Shown one piece after another: positions 1 to 10,600 of a stretch of DNA of 64,000 nt. This DNA is from Rhynochetos jubatus (Eukaryota > Chordata > Aves > Eurypygiformes > Rhynochetidae): contig CM050652.1 of the NCBI GenBank assembly GCA_027574665.1, positions 4,692,589-4,756,588 of the forward strand, read 5' to 3'. The translations under genes were made by a program, and so were the position numbers. The notes under the pieces were generated by a model, which saw only the letters and a program-made list of their open reading frames with translations, searched no databases and had not been told where the DNA came from. Numbering within the stretch: the stretch's first letter is position 1; the number at the start of each line of letters is the position of its first letter.

Positions 1-662
1 CTTCAAACCATACTCTGATATTCTTCATCAGTAAAGATTTCAGAGACTCCAAATACTACTTGTGCTTACACAGACTAGAGGCACAGATGACGCTGTAATG
101 ACCATGGCTGTCTATATGATTCATGTTCATCCAGGAAAAGCATCACCTACCCAAGTACCTGGTTCTCACGCTCCTGAAACAGCATCTCCAGGCAGAAGGC
201 TGAGAGATGGTTTCCTACAGGCCATGCTGGACTCTAGTGCTGAGTGACGCTGCTAGACAGTAAATCGCACATTAAGAGGACAACTTTGAGAAATAAGGTG
301 CTCTTGTGAAAGGAATCTCTACAGGTTGGGATGGACAACAACTAATGAAGAAGGAGAAGGAAAAATTGCTGAAGAGAAAAAAAAGTGTGCATTATAAGCA
401 TGAGGACAGCAATACAAGCCCTCAAAAATGGAAAATTTGAACTGAAGACAGAGGTTAAGGAAGAGGCATAGACACAGTGCTGCGAGCTGTGACTGCAAAC
501 ATACCAAGGTCACCTAACACCAGCTAGGGGGTTATTCCCACCTGCATGGAGGGAAGATTTCTCCCCAAAGTGGTCAGACCCCACTTCAGTTCTCGGGGGA
601 CCCCCTGGAAGCCAAGAGAGGGAACACGCGCAACAGTCGCAAGGCTCAGACGAAGCACGTAC
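1..662 (-). other. SFMBT2: SFMBT2 intron, 5' portion only
   Basis: This is the intron that follows the second visible coding exon; its donor reads gtacgt at 662-657 on the minus strand. The next exon, expected to begin the first MBT repeat, would lie left of the window. I see no exon, RNA gene or clear repeat in these bases. Short open frames on both strands here have no splice signals or recognisable protein. Confidence 0.7.
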
Positions 663-757
663 GTGTTTGAAGGAGGTGTGGGGAGCAGCACTGGCTCCTG
701 TTTCCTCCAGAAACTCATCCCAGTTGAAGTCTGCATCCTCAATGCTGGATCCCTCAT
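663..757 (-). CDS. SFMBT2: SFMBT2, second coding exon (pre-MBT region)
   Basis: SFMBT2 is a nuclear Polycomb-group protein whose four MBT repeats bind methylated histone tails; it works with YY1 in the PhoRC-type repressor complex. This 95-base exon is preceded on the minus strand by a long T tract and a gagcag acceptor (about 787-758), and followed by a gtacgt donor. In the phase left by the upstream exon it encodes 31 residues plus the end of a split Asp codon, running [19 protein letters not shown] and then [13 protein letters not shown]. The last 15 residues, from [15 protein letters not shown], match human SFMBT2 as I recall it. SFMBT1 has a different version (EETGSTAVPYGSFKH), so this is SFMBT2 rather than SFMBT1. 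The exon ends in phase 0 just before the Val that opens the first MBT region. The ATG-initiated open frame over the same bases is in the wrong frame. Confidence 0.93.
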
Positions 758-1970
758 CTGCTCAAAAGCAAAAAAAAAAAAAAAAAAGTAAAATTAAGAA
801 AAGCAGCCTATAGCACAGCCAAAGAAGGTAAAAATTGTGGCAAAGAGTTCAGGGTGAGAACAGCAACCAGTATAAACATCGACACAAATGAAAACAGAAA
901 GCTCATTTTAATGATCTGTCCTTATCCAGTCTGACTGGCTCTTACTGCACTTTCAGCAGACTTTGGGACTTTAGCAGCCAATACACTGAGATCAGAAACT
1001 ACTGTTTTCACAGCAGTGGGGGAACAATCCCCTCATACTGCAACAGGCAGTTGTGTTCTATTTTGTATTTGGCATCTCTCCTGCTGCAAGGGGGTTGGCT
1101 GCTTGTCTGCTATCACAAGGGACACTGGGGCACCCAGCACTGTTAATTATAGCAGTGCACCGGTAATAACAGAAGTTGCTTCCCTTGGCTGAGCAATGTG
1201 CAGACCAAACATTCCAATCTTTGGGGCTAGGGAGCCCCAGTTTCAGTCCTGCCAGCCCTTTGCTCCTTCCTCAGTATCCCTCCACGCAGAAATCTCAGCC
1301 AAGGTCCCCATGCCTCCCTCTTCCCTCAAGGCTACAGCTCCATTCCCCCAAATCCCACAAGCACACCTCACCAGACCATTACTGCCTTCTTGCTCCCTGC
1401 ACTTACCCTTGCCCCGTTTCAGATCTGGGGCTCTGCATCATGCCTCCCCCATCTGCACCACACAATCCTCCCTAACTGTGAAGAACTTGACACTAATACT
1501 CTTTATTATCTTTTTTTTTTTTTTTTTATAACCGCACTGAGCAGAGCGGAGCCGAGATCTCAAACCATCGCAGAAACACACAGAGCAATAATTAAAAATA
1601 AATCTTCTTTCACTTAGAGAAAATCAGCCAAATCTGATTGTTTTCATTTTGCTCCCAAGCAATCTCGCCATCCCAGTTTCATCCCCAGAGCAAAAATATT
1701 TACAGTCTAGCAACGAGCACTCTGCAATAAGCATTTATCAGGCAAACTCGGCAAGACCCTTACCTGCCCAAACATTCATCAGCGTGGTCATGATGTAATT
1801 AAAGTGACTCATGACAAACTGAATTAAGAAACCTCCCCAGACAGTTTTATGAAGAAAACAGCAGGGTTAATTTATTGCAATTATTGCTACAGGTCGCCAG
1901 TTTTCAGGACCAGAAAATTATGTTGTGCAATGGGAATCTCTCATTATTAAAAGGGGAAGACATAGGTTTT

Positions 1971-2016
1971 ATTTGCTATCTATGGAGCCAGACATTTGCT
2001 GTCTATGGAGCCAGTG
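1971..2016. repeat. 23-bp tandem duplication
   Basis: Two adjacent 23-base copies, 1971-1993 and 1994-2016, share atttgct.tctatggagcca and differ at only a few positions. This is a simple local duplication inside an SFMBT2 intron; no function is suggested. Confidence 0.85.
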
Positions 2017-3316
2017 AAGAGGAAAAAAAAGTGGATCAGAACTGGGTTTTTGAGACAGAGCTGGTGGAGGGTAAAGGTTTGTCTGGGAGTTCAGAGGGGA
2101 GCACCGAGCTGTCATCACTGTTAAACACTTTGCACACTGCTGCATCCAGTTTAAAGTCTGACTCCTTGCCTTAAACTCAATTAACCTGCTTAAATATGAA
2201 GATGTAAATCGACATTTACTCCCATGATAAAGTGGCTACCAGATGACTTTTCAACTCAGCAAGACAAGAAATAACCCAACCCCATGATTACAGCCTGAAA
2301 ACAGACCATTTCCATGTAGAATAAGGGATGGGCCCTGTTTTGTTTCTTGCAATCATTGCACAAACCTCCAGGCATAGAAGCTGCGTCTGTATGAGATATT
2401 TGACCCAAAATTATGGGTTTATCCACTCTTGAATGAAAGATAAGCCACAACTTAATCACAAGGTAGGAGCTTTGTGCAAAAAGTGCTAAGAGTTTCCCTC
2501 ATCTCCTTCATGCAGGCACGTAGCTTAGATGATCAAGGAAATTTTTCAGCCTCACTGTCTGCAACGTTGTGGAGTTAATGTTTTAAAGAGTCAGGTGCAG
2601 AGATTTCAAAGGCTGAGCCTCTAAAATAAAGTATCTTAATCCACAAGTAGATGGGCAAATATAGTTATCCACCCCAGCCTTAAAATTACTCTGATGCTTA
2701 AGCAACTTCCTACCCTGAGCACAACCAACACCGGTTTCAGCAAACTCTGATGGGAAAAGCTAAAAGTGCATCCCCTTTTCCTCGTTGCTTCCCACTTCTG
2801 CATCCACCTGCGCTTGTGAAGTTGGGATGGCTGCTCAACAACCCCAAGGACATCTTCACCCCAGGACATCTGACATGGACAGGACATTTCCAGGTCAACC
2901 CTGGGCTCTCTTCTGCTCAGATACTTCCATTTCAGAGCACGAGGCATTTCCCTCAGCTCACAGTGCTCTCTGTATATTCTCAGGTTTTATTCCTGCTTTT
3001 TATTCTAACCTGCCGGGTGAGTGTGGTGGTGCATTTCTTCCCCTCTTAACTCATGGAAAGTTTTATGGCCTTGGAGATTCCTGTCAAACCTTGGCCATTG
3101 CGCAGGGAGTTTGGTGGTTAAGTGCCCCTTCTCATATCAAAACACTCTTGCACTGCCAAGGTGGGGAATGGCCATACTAGGGGTCAGTTGCCTGGTTACA
3201 GTGTGGGATAAGAGTGAAATAATTCATCCCCTGCCAGCCTTGAACCTCATCACAGGCTGGGTAGATCAGTACCAGCTGGGAATTCCAATGACCACCTGCC
3301 CCAGTTAAGGCCAGGA

Positions 3317-4283
3317 TGTAGAATTATTTATGCCTAAAGTCAATTATCTCACAACCCTGTAAATAGCAGTTCCAAGGATGACGCTTTGAGCTCTCCTGGA
3401 CTGCAGCAGGCTGCGCCCAGCATCTGTCTCTGAGTGGGACGCCTCTCAGAGTTCGCAAACTCTCAAGTTTGCGAAATCAGAAAACAGTCGACACAAACTG
3501 GGCTGAAAAAACCTCCTTGAGGCTCAACTCTTTGCCTGTTGAGAGATGTACTGACATCTGACGTGAATATTTTCACTGAACTCAAGGGGAAATCTTAACA
3601 GGTACCTCCATACAAATACACGTATATCTATCTCTGTTTCTATATCTGTCTGTGTGAGTGTATGCATGCAACTTTATGTTGAGAACCTTGTTAAGTCTTT
3701 GATTAAGTTACTATACTGATTTGTTGAAAGTTAAGTCCTGCTGAGGAACTGTATGATCTAATCGTGTGACATATCTGAATAGTGTTAAGGAACTTTCAAT
3801 TATTGCTGCCCCACATTGTTGCTATCCCCAAGTTTCACACCAAGCACAAAAGTTCACACGCTCTGATCCTTTCCCCAATTCCTTAGGCATAAACCATTGA
3901 CCAGGTTTGGGACTAAGGGTGAATTCAGCTGCATCTAGACTTCTCTTTCGAGGAGTTTAGAAAGCAAGGGGGTCCACTCTCAACCTCGTGACCAAATGGG
4001 AGGAAATTCCTTGCCCCTTTTCCCTAGTCCATATCACAACAGTCCAATCCTGCCTTGATTTCTCTGACTCTGTAAATAGTATTTTAATTCATGTACAAAC
4101 TATTTTGATCTGTTGCTAATTTGATTTTGCCTTTGTATGCTTTTCCATGTCAAATAAGTAGTAGAAGGGACCTTGCCATTGAATTCTGTTAAGTCATGCT
4201 TCTCACATTTCAGATTAAAAATATTAGCGACGCTGATCTTTTAAGCAGCCTAAACCAGTCAGCATAGTCCCCCTTTCGTGACA
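3317..4283 (+). mobile_element. Possible old endogenous-retrovirus LTR (degenerate)
   Basis: The segment begins TGTAGAATTATTTATGCC and ends TTTCGTGACA, so it has the TG...CA ends of an LTR. About 40 bases in, a weakened TATA-like string (cctgtaaatagc) follows ctcacaac, and then comes a GC-richer block with a stem-loop. The layout resembles avian ERVL-type LTRs as I remember them. I see no matching target-site duplication (left flank cagga, right flank gtgag), no primer-binding site and no gag, pol or env frame beside it. It is at best a solo, decayed LTR with uncertain ends. Confidence 0.35.
3452..3475. repeat. Perfect 10-bp hairpin with a 4-base loop
   Basis: The arm ttcgcaaact (3452-3461) is followed by the loop ctca and its exact reverse complement agtttgcgaa (3466-3475). 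It lies in the GC-richer part of the LTR-like segment, where retroviral R/U5 leader structure could be expected. It is not followed by a T run, so it is not a simple RNA polymerase III terminator. Confidence 0.85.
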
Positions 4284-7200
4284 GTGAGTCCAGCCAAGTA
4301 TCTCCTTTTTTCAGCCTCCCTTGGTACTGTTATGGGAAGGAGTCATTGCACAGAGCATGGAAGCAGGGATTTTTAGGTAGTTCCATATATAACATCCAGC
4401 CCTTGCAGGGAGCAGTATCTCCAGGGTGGCAAAATCTTCTCCACAAATTAGTAACAGCACATTAATTATGTTAGTGTTACAGATGCTAGTTATGGATGCA
4501 GTAAGTCCTTCTGTGCTTCTTACTACTATTACCCATGACCTACCCTGTCATGTGTTAACACTGAGACTCACTGGCCCCACAGCCCCACGGCATGTTCATT
4601 CACATGCACCACAGCAAAAAAATCACCCAGATCTTTCCTTTCTAAACCCAAATAGAGACGCTTCAAGACCCTGGGGGAGGCAGCGTGAGAGCTGCAGCCT
4701 TCCCTCCCTGTCAGTTCATTTCTCTCTGACTCCTCTAATGTGTTTTATCTGCAGACTTTATCAGGAAATTACTTCTACAAGGTCTGTAAAAATAATGTCA
4801 GAGTACTCATTTATCACAGCATCAGTGTTTTCTTTTGCTTTGTTTCATCGCAGAGGATTTTGAAGGGACTGTAAAGTTTCCAAAATGTTTTTTAATGGAC
4901 TTTGTTCGCTTCTAGAAATCTGGCAGGGGGGCATCCAGAGCAGAGGCAGAGTGACCCAGGGATGAGGACCAGCCCAAGAGACCCAGTCCCACCTCTGCAC
5001 ATCACAGGACCAAACACAAACCTCTTCCATCCATCAGAAGGGCCCTACTGCTGAGGAAGGCACCTCTTGCTGACCTCTCTCAATTGCCTGGAGATCCCTC
5101 GATTAAAATGCAGATAGAGAAATGCAAAGTCTCTCTTAATATAAGGCAACGACGATTGTGCCCACTTGAGAAGCGGTTATCACAAAGCCGATCTGTTCGT
5201 CGCTCCTCATGTCACACACTCCAAGAACAAAGTCATGGCTGTGCTGGAGAACTGGAAAACCCCAGGTGCCAGCACTTCACAGAACTCCCTGCAAGATGAC
5301 AAATTTGGCAGCAGGCCTATTTTACATATCATCTCCCTTTCCAATTATTGGTACTTAGGCCCAGTGCTTTTTCTTAATGAAAGAGTCAAGGCTGGCTAGC
5401 CTACAATACGGTGATGTATAAACAAGCCCAGGATGGCAAATAAAATCATTATCTGTGAGCCGCTCAATGGCTTTAAGTACTCATGCAGTGACACTATAAA
5501 AATGCAACTGTTCCAGCTGTTAACAGCCTCCTGGGATGTTTGGCTATGGGAAATAAAGGGGATAAAAGACGCGAAACCTGTGGCACCAGAAGCATGGATT
5601 TTTCCCAGGCTTCACTGAAGGAAAAAGTATTTGTGGCAAATTGCTTTATTGTCTTACTTATAGTGCACGGATACATTCACGATTTTGCAAGGGAACAGAG
5701 AACTGAAATGGTTTAGCAGTTATCACACCAAACAAGGAGAGGGTAGGAGCCTGATCAACCACACACCTCCTGCATGGCCTTGGGAGAGTCACCAAGATCC
5801 ATATCCCCACAGAAATTTAGGCACCACAGGCCAGCTCTCATTCCAAAACCAATGTTGGCCAACTGAATCTCATCCTCGAGGCACCCACCTCTCTTCCATG
5901 GATCCAATGGTGGCTAGGTCAAGTTGCAGGTGCTTTGCCTTCTCCTGAATGCCTAGAGACATCAATCAGAAGGCGGCAACCATCTATGACCCTCTCCTCC
6001 CCAGGTAAGTTCCTATCACCCAACTATTTCTGGTTCAGGGGTTTCCTTGAGACAAACATGGTTTCTAAGTAGGTAGTACAATACATCTTTCTTTCATAAG
6101 CATGTCCAATTTCCCTCTGAAGACATCTGAATCAACCAGAACCACTGCATATACCATGGAAAAACCCCAAAACTTTGGATGGGCTAACAACCCCACAGCA
6201 TAGGAGAGTTTCCACCTCCCTGTGTCCCACCTAACCACCAGAGATTAAGAGCCCAGCTGAATCTATAAGCATTGTGGAAAGATAAATTGAACTACCCCAC
6301 ATCTCAAACACATCTTCAGTGCAACGCAGCCAGTTTGCATTTTTTGTAGGACATCCCTCTGACCTTTGGAAACACCACCTGCATTTCCATCTCAACTGCA
6401 TGAGCATAATGCAGTTGCTTGCTAAGAACCTCCCAGGTGGCCACTGGCAACCTGCAGGTCAAACATGCCACCCTTGTTTTTTATTTTCATGACAAAAGTG
6501 GGCAGAAGATGGTTGCATTGCACAAAAGGCTGTGCAAGACAGCCCATCCTCACCCCTAAAAACCGTATGAAGTCACCGCAAGGACCACAGCTCATAGCTG
6601 AACTAGCACAGTCTCACACTGCCGTGAGCCTTCCCCTCCCAACTCGCTAGTGAACGTGGCAACCATTCAAAGACCAGTCACAGCTTTCCAATGGGTGGTG
6701 TCCACGGAAATAGGTAAATCACTGAGTCACTATAAGAAGTGAAGAAACTAAAGACTAGGTGGCCAAATTTCTGAGGAAGAATGAAGTTACAAGTTCTAGC
6801 TGAGCCAAAGTGATAAGTCCGTGCCACTGGCAGAGATCCCATTCGTCCCAGCATGTGTTCTGGCCCTCCCTCTTCCTCCATCCAGTTCAACTCACAAAAC
6901 TGGCAGAAAATTATTGACTTTTTTTTTTTTTATTATTACCTTTATGCTGGTTTAGCAAGCTGATTGACTCAGCCCAAGGTGTGACAGGCAGCAGAGGTGG
7001 TGCAAGAGCAGAAATGGTATAAAAAAGGGTCTCCCATTCTGGCATCAGAAAGCAAGTAGATTGGGTCCAGCTATAATATGCAACTTCACCATAAGATACA
7101 GTCTACTCCTGTTAAGGCTAGATTGGAAAGTTAAAGCACCTAATTCCAGGAGAAATCACCAGAAGCTAGCACTTACTTTTCTCTATCTACCATGACAATG

Positions 7201-7523
7201 CCCAAATATAGCGCAGTGAATCTTTGCCTGTCCCAGAGCATTAGAGAACATCCATTCATACCCATGAGCACAAGGACAGCATGCGACCAGTTCTCCATGG
7301 GCTGGAATAACGTTTGTGAAGCTCTCACATCAATCACTAAAAAAAAAAAATCTGAAGGAAATAAGGGTGGGGAAATAGAAACACAATATGATATCCTGGG
7401 GACGTTTTTCCATTGCTTTGTGTTTAAATTTTGAATGGCTGCTACATACTGCACCTTGAAGAAGGTGATCAGTTGGAGGGCTATATCAGTGAAGACAACC
7501 CATGGGGGTGAATGAGAGCTCAC

Positions 7524-7629
7524 CTGAATCAAACTGCTCCATGTTGCCGTTGGCCGGGCTCTGACCCTTCTCTGGGGAGAGATGCTGGGTCTCTTGCATG
7601 GCGGCGATGAAAGACGCCCTTGTCTCCAT
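7524..7629 (-). CDS. SFMBT2: SFMBT2, first coding exon with start codon
   Basis: On the minus strand a pyrimidine tract and tttag acceptor (exon start 7693) lead to 64 bases of 5'UTR and then ATG at 7629-7627 in a strong context (gaaccATGG). The frame runs 35 codons plus one base to a CAG|GTGAGC donor at 7523. The peptide starts METRASFIAAMQETQHLSPE and continues through SPANGN to end FDS. It aligns loosely with the human SFMBT2 N-terminus, which has an MQ followed by a Ser/Pro-rich stretch, then SANGNGDLDS before EEGSS. The leftover G joins the next exon (663-757) to make Asp, so phase is kept. The segment is probably disordered. A second in-frame ATG at residue 11 follows gccgcc, also a good context, and could be an alternative start. 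The gene is expected to continue leftward with the MBT repeats and a C-terminal SAM domain. Confidence 0.9.
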
Positions 7630-7693
7630 GGTTCAGAGGAAGAGGCTTTGCTTTCCTAATTCATCCTGCAGCAGGGAGTACCTAGAGGAGCAG
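7630..7693 (-). other. SFMBT2: SFMBT2 5'UTR portion of the first coding exon
   Basis: This is the 64-base untranslated stretch between the tttttacttttag acceptor (ending at 7694) and the start codon. The acceptor shows that at least one noncoding exon lies upstream, at higher coordinates. It contains no upstream ATG. Confidence 0.8.
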
Positions 7694-10600
7694 CTAAAAG
7701 TAAAAAACAATGAGTGATTTGTTCTGCTCATACCAATCCATTCCCTCACCCTTTCCTCACGGTTTCCAAGTTACCCTGTGTTGACTGTAAGTCTTTAATC
7801 CCGCTCTCTCCTCCAAGGTGAAGCTAGAGTTGGATGAGGAGCCACAACAAAGGACATATCCCCTTAGCAGCAACAATATCAAAGCAGCAATAACATCAAT
7901 AATATCAACATACAAGATAACGGGGTAATAAACAACATCCACAGTATTCAACACAAAGGAATCACATCTTGAAGTTCAGTCCAGCTCCCTGTATCACCAA
8001 CAGAGAGGGAAGAACCAGCCCATAAGGTGTCACAACCCATGCCAAAATATGGCACCCAAGAAAGGCCAACTCAACTATCCTCCAAAAATCCAGTTCTTGG
8101 CATCCAACTTTTTGATGGCTAACATTGCGTGAGCTACCTCTCACTCCATAAATATTCAAACCTCTGAAGGGGAATATTTGTGATAATGAAACAGAGGAAA
8201 CAGTGAAGGTACAATACTTGGAAGGGACCGGAATAACTCTAGAATATAAAGTTCAGCATGCAGATTGAAAAACCGTTGCAACCAGCGCTATTTCCTATGA
8301 AGTCTGACCTAAGGTAACTGCACCAGTTACTCATATATAGACTGGGTTACACTGGTAGAGGAGATTCTTCTAGAAGGAATGACCACAATAAATACAAAGT
8401 GGAATAAAGACACACAGAGATGAAAAATGATATGAGAAAGGGAATATAGATTGACTAGATCTTGAATCAGACACAAGACTAAATGAGAACTATATTTCTA
8501 GCTACACTAAGCCACCAGACAAGCAATACCCAAAGATACACCTTCAGGAGTAGATTAAAAGGAGCTCCAAAGTAAGCTTTTCAGTAAAACTCTCTGAGAT
8601 GGTGATGAATTATGAGGTGTCAAAGGAGGACTGAAAAAGAGAAACCAAGAGCTCAGGTTATGGGCCCAGAGGGAACTAGCTATTCACACAAGGTATGCTA
8701 AAGCAAAGACAGAGTACGGAAGGTGTGCGTCCAGATTATACGATGTGGAGGACTGGTCCCGCTTTTTACTGGATGCCTCCAAGGCCTGCATGATGGAGAG
8801 GACTATGCTAGCAGCACCGACACCAAATGCTCTGCAAGAAGCATGGCTAAAAATAGGAAAAAAGTTTACTGCTAGAGGCCAGGCAAAGCAGGAGGTAATA
8901 AGATTGTAAAAATATTATGGGATTTTTTTCAACTTTTACTACTCAGGAAGCAAATTCAAGAAGACCAGATATGGTGGTTATAAAATAGAAAGAGGGAGAG
9001 TGCTCTGTCATAGATTTTTCATTCCCAGGTTTTAAAGGATATTCCCATGAAAATTGTGAGGGAGAAGTACACATGCGTGAGCAGTTACAGCAGGATCAGG
9101 AAAAGACGAGAAGCGTGTCAAGTCTGTGTGTGATATCCAATAACTGACTGCTGGAGTGATCACAACAACATTGTGGTGACCGCAACTAAACCACGCAAAA
9201 ACAACGGGTGTTTCACAAAGCATCAGTGGTAGAAGCAAATTACAAAGGCCAGCAATACAATCCCTAGCTGAAGGTTGTTTGAGCAAAGTTAGACCGTCCT
9301 CAGCAATCTGTGTTCCCCACTCCAAAGGAACATGCTAATGAAAGGAAATTGTTTGTTTGTTTTAAAAAAAGGAGATTGTAAACCAATTCAGAGCAATATG
9401 CTTGTTGGACTCTTTGCAAAGTGTTTAGTATACTTTGAGCACTCCATAAATAATAATGATCACTTCCCCACTGCGATGGCCACTACAGCATTTCATCTTT
9501 ATTCTTTGTTGACGTGAGTCTTGGTAATGAATTAAGTGTATTACATACTATGAGTATTTTGAGTGCAGCTAACCTCAGAACATATATAACACTCGTCCCC
9601 AGTGTATATTAAGTTTCAATTAACCATGAAACTAGAAGCAATCAGTCTACTGAAAGTCAAAAACCACTTCTTCAGTAGAGAATACTTCCATAAATATCAT
9701 TAATAATAAATTGGTTAAGTATGAGGATTTTACATCAAGATTGTTAAATGTGAGAGGAGGGGAGGTATCAGCAGAAGCTCAACCTTGGGTGGATTCAGCT
9801 GCTTCCATTTTGGTCTAGCACCAGACAGTGATGGAAGGTAATTTTGGTCTATTAAAAAAAAAAAAAAATTTCAAAAGACAGAGAGAAACAGATCAATTGA
9901 AACACAACAAATCCATCATTTTACACAGAACTCAGGTTAACAATATAAATACCAAGAAGAAAGATAAGCTACCTGGTAGTATAGCTAAATCTTGTGACAT
10001 TCCTGTGATGCTGATAAGCAAAAATTACGAGCTGATAAAAAGCTGAAGGTGTCCAAACAGATGACAACAGTACCTGTGTTTCTTACACAGTCAAGCCCCA
10101 GACTCATGCGAAAGGCCCATTCCCATGGGGAAGGGAATTTCCCTATCAGAAATAGAAATTGGATGGGAAAAACAGCAGGAAACTTCCTGAGATCTTTGCA
10201 ACACAGAGGGGTTCCATCCTCCATGGCCACACCTGGGGGCGGGCTTGAGCCCACTTTGATTAAAACGGGGCAATGCAGAATCTCTTAGCCAGATTCAGCA
10301 ATGATGTCATCAACATTTTTGTTTAATTCTATTTTAATGGGGTGGGGTTTTTTGCTCAAGCTATGGACAATTTTGTTTTAATGTCACATCAAGAGCATCT
10401 ACATCCCAAGAAAACTGGATCTGTCAGAGGCTATAGCTTATCTTCCTATTTTGGGAATAACTAGTTTACCATTTATGGTAAAAGAACATTTAAGTATTTT
10501 CCCAATACTATGTGACAACAAGCCCCAACTCCTGTGCAAACATAAGCTTCAGGATAGCTCTGAGCCTCGGTGTTGATATAACTAACTCGAAGAGAAAGCT

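Larger units (their letters stand above)
758..7523 (-). other. SFMBT2: SFMBT2 intron between the two visible coding exons
   Basis: This 6.8-kb intron is bounded by gtgagc (donor, 7523 downward) and gagcag (acceptor, ending at 758) on the minus strand. It contains a 23-bp tandem duplication, a possible old LTR with a perfect hairpin, and poly-A/T runs at about 771-787, 1511-1527 and 6919-6932. I see no convincing additional exon, although a small alternative exon cannot be excluded by eye. Confidence 0.8.

Noticed and set aside
524-757. 77-codon ATG-initiated open frame over the SFMBT2 exon
   Set aside because: It is out of frame with the spliced SFMBT2 reading, which is fixed by the phase of the upstream exon and by the match [15 protein letters not shown].
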